A stretch of 64,000 nt of DNA from Uranotaenia lowii (Eukaryota > Arthropoda > Insecta > Diptera > Culicidae). The stretch's first letter is position 1; every line of letters begins with the position of its first letter. The notes below the pieces were generated by a model. It saw only the letters and a program-made list of their open reading frames with translations, ran no database searches and was not told the origin of the DNA. Positions 57,650-64,000 of the stretch are shown here, in pieces. A program made the position numbers and the translations under genes. The stretch lies in the NCBI RefSeq assembly GCF_029784155.1, contig NC_073691.1:123132714-123196713 (forward strand), in the 5' to 3' direction.

Positions 57650-58625
57650 GGGGAGAATGAGGATACTTGATCCCTGGGGATACTTGATTCCTTAGCCATA
57701 TCTCGAAACTGGAATGTCTTACAAAGATCAAATGTTCTAGAAAAATGTGCCAAAATGAGCAAAATAACAATGCTTGTAGTTTAAAATTTTTTAACAAAAT
57801 AATTGTTTGAGTAATTGAACTTTGTTTGAAAAATTTCACAAAATGTAACTTGAAGATTTTCTTCCATCACTTTAAAATGTTCCTTACATGGGAAAATTAT
57901 GAAAAAAATATTTGTTCCAATGTATCAATCGTTCGAGCGTAAAATGAACTTCATAATGCCATATTTTCAAAGGAATGGAAAACTCTCAACTTTTTTCAGA
58001 AAAAGTTTTCTAAAATGTTGATTATGGGTACAATTGATCCCCTAGAGTTGGGTACAATTGATCCCCCCTTCCAAACGGCGTATTCTTCTTCTGAAATGAT
58101 CGTTATGATTGCTGATTACGAAATTACTAATATTTATCCAAAAACTAATATTTATCAAACAATTTTCTGAAGAAAAGAGCAAAAATAATTAATTTTCTCT
58201 AAATTATAAAAAATTGCGCCTTTAAGTATGCAATGTTATTAGCGTTGAGACAAAGTTATAGAATTTTCTTCTTATGTCTGCTATAAATCGTGAAATGAGA
58301 ACAAACATGACCAAAATAGTAAATTAACATTCTATCTTGGGGTTTTGTTTGATTTTTATACAAGGATTAGGGCTTCCTGAATAAAAGATCAAGTCTCCTT
58401 CAATAGGGGATCAAGTCTCCCCTAACTTCAGAAAAATCTCAATTTTTTTACTCCCACGAAAATGCTTCTAGTTAATCAACGGGTTCAAGTATCGATCTAA
58501 TTTTTGGAGCATAGAAACTTGAAGTTACAAGCTGTCAGAAAATGTCAAAGACGGCGAGTTGCTAAATTTTTCCAAAAAGATATGGTCAAAATAAGAAAAG
58601 GGGATCAAGTATCCCCACTCTCCCC
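57650..58625. mobile_element. TA-flanked MITE, copy A
   Basis: Inverted ends GGGGAGAATGAGGATACTTG and, reversed, GGGGAGAGTGGGGATACTTG, with TA on both sides (Tc1/mariner-type target). The words CTTGATCCC and ACAATTGATCCC recur inside. 976 bp, non-coding. About 95 percent identical to copy C in opposite orientation. Confidence 0.85.
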
Positions 58626-59246
58626 TATCTATTGTCTACCCAAATTTGAAAATAATAACACAAAATTTCCAAATCACGATCCAGTAAAAAACCCCAATGA
58701 AGATTTTAATGCTCGTTAATAATTTTTGTTAATTAGTCTATCGGCCATATCGATGAAAAAAAGTACTTCAGAAAAATTATAAAACATCAGAGCGCTAATA
58801 TTTAAAAGATCAGGAAAAAATGAAGATAGCTTAAAATTCTTTTTTTTACATTTACATCTCTCAACAACGTATGAATTATTTTTATTGAAAAAATTACATT
58901 TAAAACGAGAAATTCTTTAAAGCGCCCCTGAACCCAATATGTACCCAACTTAGAACACCGGCTTCAAATTGAAATGATTTTTCCGGTTTCGGATAATAGC
59001 TGAATTAATCGAACGAAGAGGTTTTTCAAAATGTTCCAATGGGTCGATTCACGCACTGGCTAACCTCACTTTTTTGACACTTAACAGTTCCTGTTTTGAT
59101 TAGCTACTTATATTTGATATCTATATGCTTAGGAAACAAATCAAACATTTAATTCATTAAAATTTTACTCACACATCTTAAGAAAGATTTCTCATCTTCT
59201 TTCTGGGAAAAATATTTTTTGAAAATCTAATGAGTTGAATCAAGTA
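58626..59246. other. AT-rich spacer between MITE copies
   Basis: No feature seen. Confidence 0.4.
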
Positions 59247-60138
59247 GGGGAAAATGAGGATACTTGATTCCTTCGCTATATCTCGAAACAGGAATGTCAT
59301 ACATATATCAAATGTTCTAGAAAAATGTGTTTAATAGAACAAAACAACAATGCTGTTATCACAACAAATTTTGAAAAAATTATTTTTCGAGTTATTCAAC
59401 TTTGTTTGAAAAATTTACCAAAATGTGATAGGAAAATCTTTTTTATCATTTTAAATGTTTCTCACATGAAAAAAATATCACAAATATATTAATTCCCATA
59501 TTTTAATCGTTAGAATATAATGAAAATTCATAATGTCATATTATAAAAGCAATAGCAAACTCTCATTTTTTAAGAAGAAGTTTTCCAAAATGTATGTTAT
59601 GGGTATAATTGATCCCTTGTGCTCAAAATGATATATTTTTCTTCTGAATGGACCGTGATCATTGGTTATTATGAAATTACTAGTATCTGTTCAACAACTA
59701 ATGTTTGTCCAGTAATTATCTGTTAAAAATACTGTGTTTATCTATAACTAGAAAATTGCGCCTTAAAGTATGCAATGATACTAGAGTAGAAGATAAACTT
59801 TTAGAATTCTCTTTGTCTGATACTCACAAACTGTTACATGAGAACTAATATGGCAAAAAATAGTTCCCGGACCTTTTATCCTCGGATTTTACTAGATTTT
59901 TGCATACGGTCAGGGCACCCTGAATTGAGGATCGAGTTTCCTTTAGTAAAGAATCAAGTTTCTTGTAACTTAAAAAATATCACAGATTTTTTAGTCGCAC
60001 GTCTCATGCTCCTATTTCATTTACGAGTCCATGTATCGTTCCAACTTTTGCAGCATATAAACTTGAATTTAAAAATAGAATAGAAAAGATACATATGATG
60101 AAAATAATAAAAGGGGATCAAGTATCCCCATTCTTCCC
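59247..60138. mobile_element. TA-flanked MITE, copy B (diverged)
   Basis: Starts TA-GGGGAAAATGAGGATACTTG and ends GGGGATCAAGTATCCCC...TTCCC-TA. 892 bp, same orientation as copy A but clearly older and with deletions. Confidence 0.8.
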
Positions 60139-60742
60139 TAATGAAAATTTTATTTTATTTTGTTTGTTTACCTAAGAACAAAAATATGTTTAATTTTATT
60201 ACGTCAAACACTGTGACATAAGGCATAATTTCGATCATTTCTTTAAGAGATTTCAACACTATGTTCATTTCCGTTGAGGTTACTTTGAGAAACGAAGAAT
60301 GCGCATTATTTAGTCACAAAATGAATCTTGGTTTTTGGCATTCCCAAACTGAGTTTTGAGCTTCATTTCTCGACCGTGCTGCTACACACACAAAATTTCG
60401 CCGCATCCAGTTCGTTGAATTTTGTTAATAGTCATATTGAATCAACCCATAAACTTTTTCAACCGTACACCGACTTCAATACTACCTTATATATATATTT
60501 TATCTTTGAATTTTACAAAATCCTGCATATTGTATGCTATTCGAGCTTATCAACATCCTATATAAATCCTACATCCTACATACTTTATCGCCAGTGTATT
60601 CCAGAACAGCAGCTGAATAAATAGGAGCACCTATACTACAATAATCCGCTCAGCATAATATTTTTTTAGTAAGATCAAAAACCACGACTGCTAAGGTTTG
60701 AAGTTGGAAAACATCTAATAAAAATCACCCGATTATTGCTTA
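60139..60742. other. AT-rich spacer between MITE copies
   Basis: The 98-codon frame at 60328-60624 has no recognisable domain. Confidence 0.35.
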
Positions 60743-61717
60743 GGGGAGAGTGGGGATACTTGATCCCCTTTTCTTATTTTCACCATATCTTTTTGGAAAA
60801 ATTTAGCAACTCGCCGTCTTTGACATTTTCTGACAGCTTGTAACTTCGAATTTCTATGCTCCAAAAATTAGAACAATACTTGAACCCGTTGATAAACTAG
60901 AAACATTTTCGTGGGAGTAAAAAAATTGCGATTTTTCTGAAGTTAGGGGAGACTTGATTCCCTATTGAAGGAGACTTGATCTTTTATTCAGGATGCCCTA
61001 ATCCTTGTATAAAAATCAAACAAAACCCCAAGATAGAATGTTAATTGACTATTTTGGTCATGTTTGTTCTCATTTCACAATTTATAGCAGCCATAAGAAG
61101 AAAATTCTAAAACTTTGTCTCAACGCTAATAACATTGCATACTTAAAGGCGCTATTTTTTATAATTAAGAGAAAATTAATTATTTTTGCTTTTTTTATCA
61201 GACAATTGTTTGATAAATATTAGTTTTTGGATAAATATTAGTAATTTCGTCTACAGCAATCATAACGATCAATTCAGAAGAAGAATATGCCGTTTGGAAG
61301 GGGGATCAATTGTACCCAACTCTAGGGGATCAATTGTGCCCATAGTCAACATTTTAGAAAACTTTTTCTGAAAAAAGTTGAGAGTTTTCCATTGCTTTGA
61401 AAATATGGCATTATGAAGTTCATTTTACGCTCGAACGATTGATACATTGGAACAAATATTTTTTTCATAATTTCCCCATGTAAGATACATTTTAAAGTGA
61501 TGAAAAAAGATCTTCAAGTTACATTTTGTGAAATTTTTCAAACAAAGTTCAATTACTCAAACAATTATTTTGTTAAAATTTTTTGAACTACAAGCATTGT
61601 TATTTTGCCCATTTTGGCACATTTTTCTAGAACATTTGATCTTCGTAAGACACTCCAGTTTCGAGATATAGCTAAGGAATCAAGTATCCCCAGGGATCAA
61701 GTATCCTCATTCTCCCC
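60743..61717. mobile_element. TA-flanked MITE, copy C (inverted)
   Basis: 975 bp with TA on both sides, inverse orientation to copy A and nearly identical to it. Together A and C form a large inverted repeat with a 2.1-kb spacer. Confidence 0.85.
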
Positions 61718-62970
61718 TATATATCTATAGACAGTACCCGACCGAATACCACTAGTCCGACTAGCGACACTTTTATACAAGCAAAATTCTTGTCATTCGC
61801 TGTTCTGTTTCTCATTAATCTGGGGGAGGAAGACTGATCAAAAAAAGAAAAAAATCTTTCAAACGTCAAATTTCTCTCATCAATCTACCGACCAGTGCGG
61901 AGGTTCAAAATTTTACTTTCTTGTTTAGTGATTTTTAATAGAACTTGTTTGATGCTGAAAAGCACTTGTTTTGTATAAAACAATGATTTAATTGGGTTTT
62001 GTTCTGCTTTAGAAAATTCTTGCATGATATGGCGTATTAAGTCGCTTAAATTTCGTCAAAGTTTTGAAACTGATAAATAAAAATGATTTGATTAATTGTT
62101 GTTCTAAAAATTTAGCTGAATCTAAATTTAGCACCCAAACAACTGAGTTACATGACTCGCAACACGAAACTGATCATCTTAAGTTAAAATTTGAACGATT
62201 ACAAATCTTTTCAACAATTGCTGGCTTTTTGCCGAACAGTAAAAAGCTATGCAGAAAACGATGCAGAAAATTTCAGTCTTCCTCCCCCAGTTATTAATCA
62301 TATCAGCAGGCTAGTATGAAATACAAAAAATTAGTTGCTATAAGAGCAAGTTTACTCGTGTTCGTAGAAATGTTGACACTTGTAGCACTTATTGAAAACT
62401 TTTTCATGCGAAAACGTATTCAAGATCTTCATTTCAATTCGGCCTTCATTTTTTTTACAAAACGTGTTCTATTTTCGCATGCTGTGATGCAAAATTAGCT
62501 CGATTTCTATCACATACGGTTGAAATAGAAACAGTGCTGTAAAAAAATACAACGCCCAAAGATCTTGAAAACATTTTTGCATGGTAAAATTTTCGAAATG
62601 TCTAAATTTCTACCACTTTTTTTCCAGCAATAGTGAACTTGCTCTAACTCTATGTAGCAATTCTTCACTTTCAAAAACAAACATATAGTGTGTCACGGGA
62701 AAGCAGAAAAAAGAATCGCTTCGATCATCACCGACAAACCGGTAAACCAGGGATATTCAATTTCCTGTTCTCAACAGAGAACCGGTAACCAAATGTCATA
62801 ATCGATGTTGAGGTAAAAGGGAAGAAAATGCACAGCTCAATCCTTCTAGCTAGCGACAGCGACCCAGAAAAGCGCTCCTTCCGAAAATTCCCACATGATA
62901 GGATGCTAACACCTCAAAGTGTCGAAACGAATTTCCTTCTAATCAAGCATAAGATTGATATTTTCATCCA
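61718..62970. other. Intergenic DNA with an LTR fragment
   Basis: 62249-62292 shares GCAGAAAACGATGCAG and TTTCAGTCTTCC with the LTR at 38743-39106 and is a small leftover of that family. Otherwise no feature. Confidence 0.45.
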
Positions 62971-63213
62971 CTACCAGTAGCTGTGGCTTTTTCGGGCTAG
63001 ATTTTCCCGATGAAGATGTCGTGACACGTGTGGGTTTTTTCCCGTCGAGTCTCGCTGATGGTTTTGTGGTGAACATGATTTGGGCGGCACGGAACAGCTT
63101 TGGAGAGACATGGCGTTTGGCGAAGATCTGGCGGAACCAGCCAAGTGGAACCAGATGGAGTCCGGTGCGTTCAAACCATCATCCGAAACCTCTTGGAGGA
63201 GGCGCTCTCGATT
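62971..63213 (-). CDS. Possible 3'-terminal exon of an unknown gene
   Basis: A GC-rich patch with two long minus-strand frames. One runs from an acceptor-like CTCTTCTCTAATCGAG (near 63214) through RLLQEVSDDGLNAPDSIWFH to a stop at 62971. The other, offset, reads WFRQIFAKRHVSPKLFRAAQ and ends LLVVDENINLMLD at about 62943. Codon third positions in the second are rich in G/C. Both cannot be right; a frameshift or a different acceptor is possible. No domain is recognised. Upstream exons would lie beyond 63214 or outside the window. Confidence 0.25.
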   Translation of the reverse strand, partial: NRERLLQEVSDDGLNAPDSIWFHLAGSARSSPNAMSLQSCSVPPKSCSPQNHQRDSTGKNPHVSRHLHRENLARKSHSYW

Positions 63214-64000
63214 AGAGAAGAGGTGGTTTTTGCGTTTTTATATTTATGATCAAAAGTGAAATTTGTAGGAAACCGGTAACAACGATGGTTAGCAAAATCG
63301 CTGTTTGGTGATCAATTCATTACCGTCAAGTTTTCCTTTCCGCAACATTGACGGTTTGTTGTGTGCTCGCTACGAAGAAGTCTATGATGGGTGGTAGGCG
63401 AGAAGTAAAACTTCGGCAAAGTTTTCGTAGTTTTTTTTTGTCATCGCAGAAAAGGTTCATTTCTTGGAACATTGAAAATCTTTTACTAATATATTAGTAG
63501 TGATTGTCGATTAAGATGTCCCAAAATTGCTTAATGTCTGGGAATCTAGGGGCTCACCCTCCAAATGGTAGATTAGGATGTTGAGAACAAACTTTTGTAT
63601 AAGGCCGAATAGAAAAACCATATTTAGAGGTTCCGCAAACGCGATCTTTGAAAAAAGTCCACAATCAAAAGATTTGATTTTAAATAAATTCTGGTTCCAA
63701 AAATTTTCACATAATTTTAATCATTTATATTTTTTTCAAATGAAAAATGAACCAAAGTTGTAACAACATTCAAAATAACAAGCTTTTTTCAAGAAAAAAA
63801 TTGTGTGGTCCAAAAACTTTGTATTCAACTGACCAAAATGTGTACCTAGCGTAAAATGTTTTTAACATGCCATTCAAAGATGCGGATTTCTGTGCACTTA
63901 AACTTGGCTCAACAAAGCATGTTGTTTGTATAATCGTGTAAAGAGCTATTTACGGTTTACTCCTTAATAAAAATGACAATTTAGGATATTTTTTTATTTA
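63214..64000. other. AT-rich intergenic DNA to the window end
   Basis: No feature supported. Confidence 0.4.

Overview
The window looks like intergenic-rich nuclear DNA of a dipteran insect, most likely a mosquito (Culicidae). The basis is four insect-type genes with short introns (a squid-type hnRNP, a TBC1D5-type RabGAP, the Pol I subunit POLR1G/RPA34 and the formylglycine-generating enzyme SUMF1), set in AT-rich DNA full of jockey/Juan-like and RTE-like LINE remnants, ITmD37E-type mariner fragments, MITEs and LTR retrotransposons. Species cannot be read from the sequence. Two assembly gaps (N runs) lie at 20208-20707 and 45709-46207.

Layout. 1-13.6 kb is repeats: a hAT-like MITE, then a DNA element with long terminal inverted repeats (2417-11258). 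That element carries a complete minus-strand LTR retrotransposon (4572-8885; identical 281-bp LTRs, 5-bp target duplication, tRNA-Arg primer site, polypurine tract) and a nearly open RTE-like reverse transcriptase (9453-11166). 13.6-15.5 kb is sqd. 15.5-28.5 kb holds MITEs, an 11-copy 80-bp satellite joined to mariner debris, and a decayed jockey element. 28.8-34.5 kb is the gene cluster: TBC1D5 (-), POLR1G (-), SUMF1 (+). 34.7-48.2 kb holds a deleted RTE-like element, a CCCAAGYAACC repeat cluster, a second tRNA-Arg-primed LTR element (38743-42088), mariner debris and a jockey-like LINE. 48.2-64 kb is almost gene-free, with inverted repeats, tRNA-like SINE pieces and three copies of a TA-flanked MITE.

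The most interesting signal is shared by the two LTR elements. Neither has a recognisable gag or pol between its LTRs, yet both carry, a few hundred bases downstream of the primer-binding site, a tandem array of short hairpin-forming units. In 4572-8885 the base unit is 19 bp with a 13-nt palindrome, organised three at a time into a 57-bp higher-order repeat; its stems change in compensating pairs. In 40.2-40.95 kb the units keep a constant 6-nt loop (TATCCG on +) while the stems change in compensating pairs. This suggests structured-RNA leader arrays in non-autonomous retrotransposons.

The host genes have no evident joint pathway: sqd is mRNA localisation and splicing, TBC1D5 endosomal Rab7/retromer traffic, POLR1G rRNA transcription, SUMF1 sulfatase activation in the ER.
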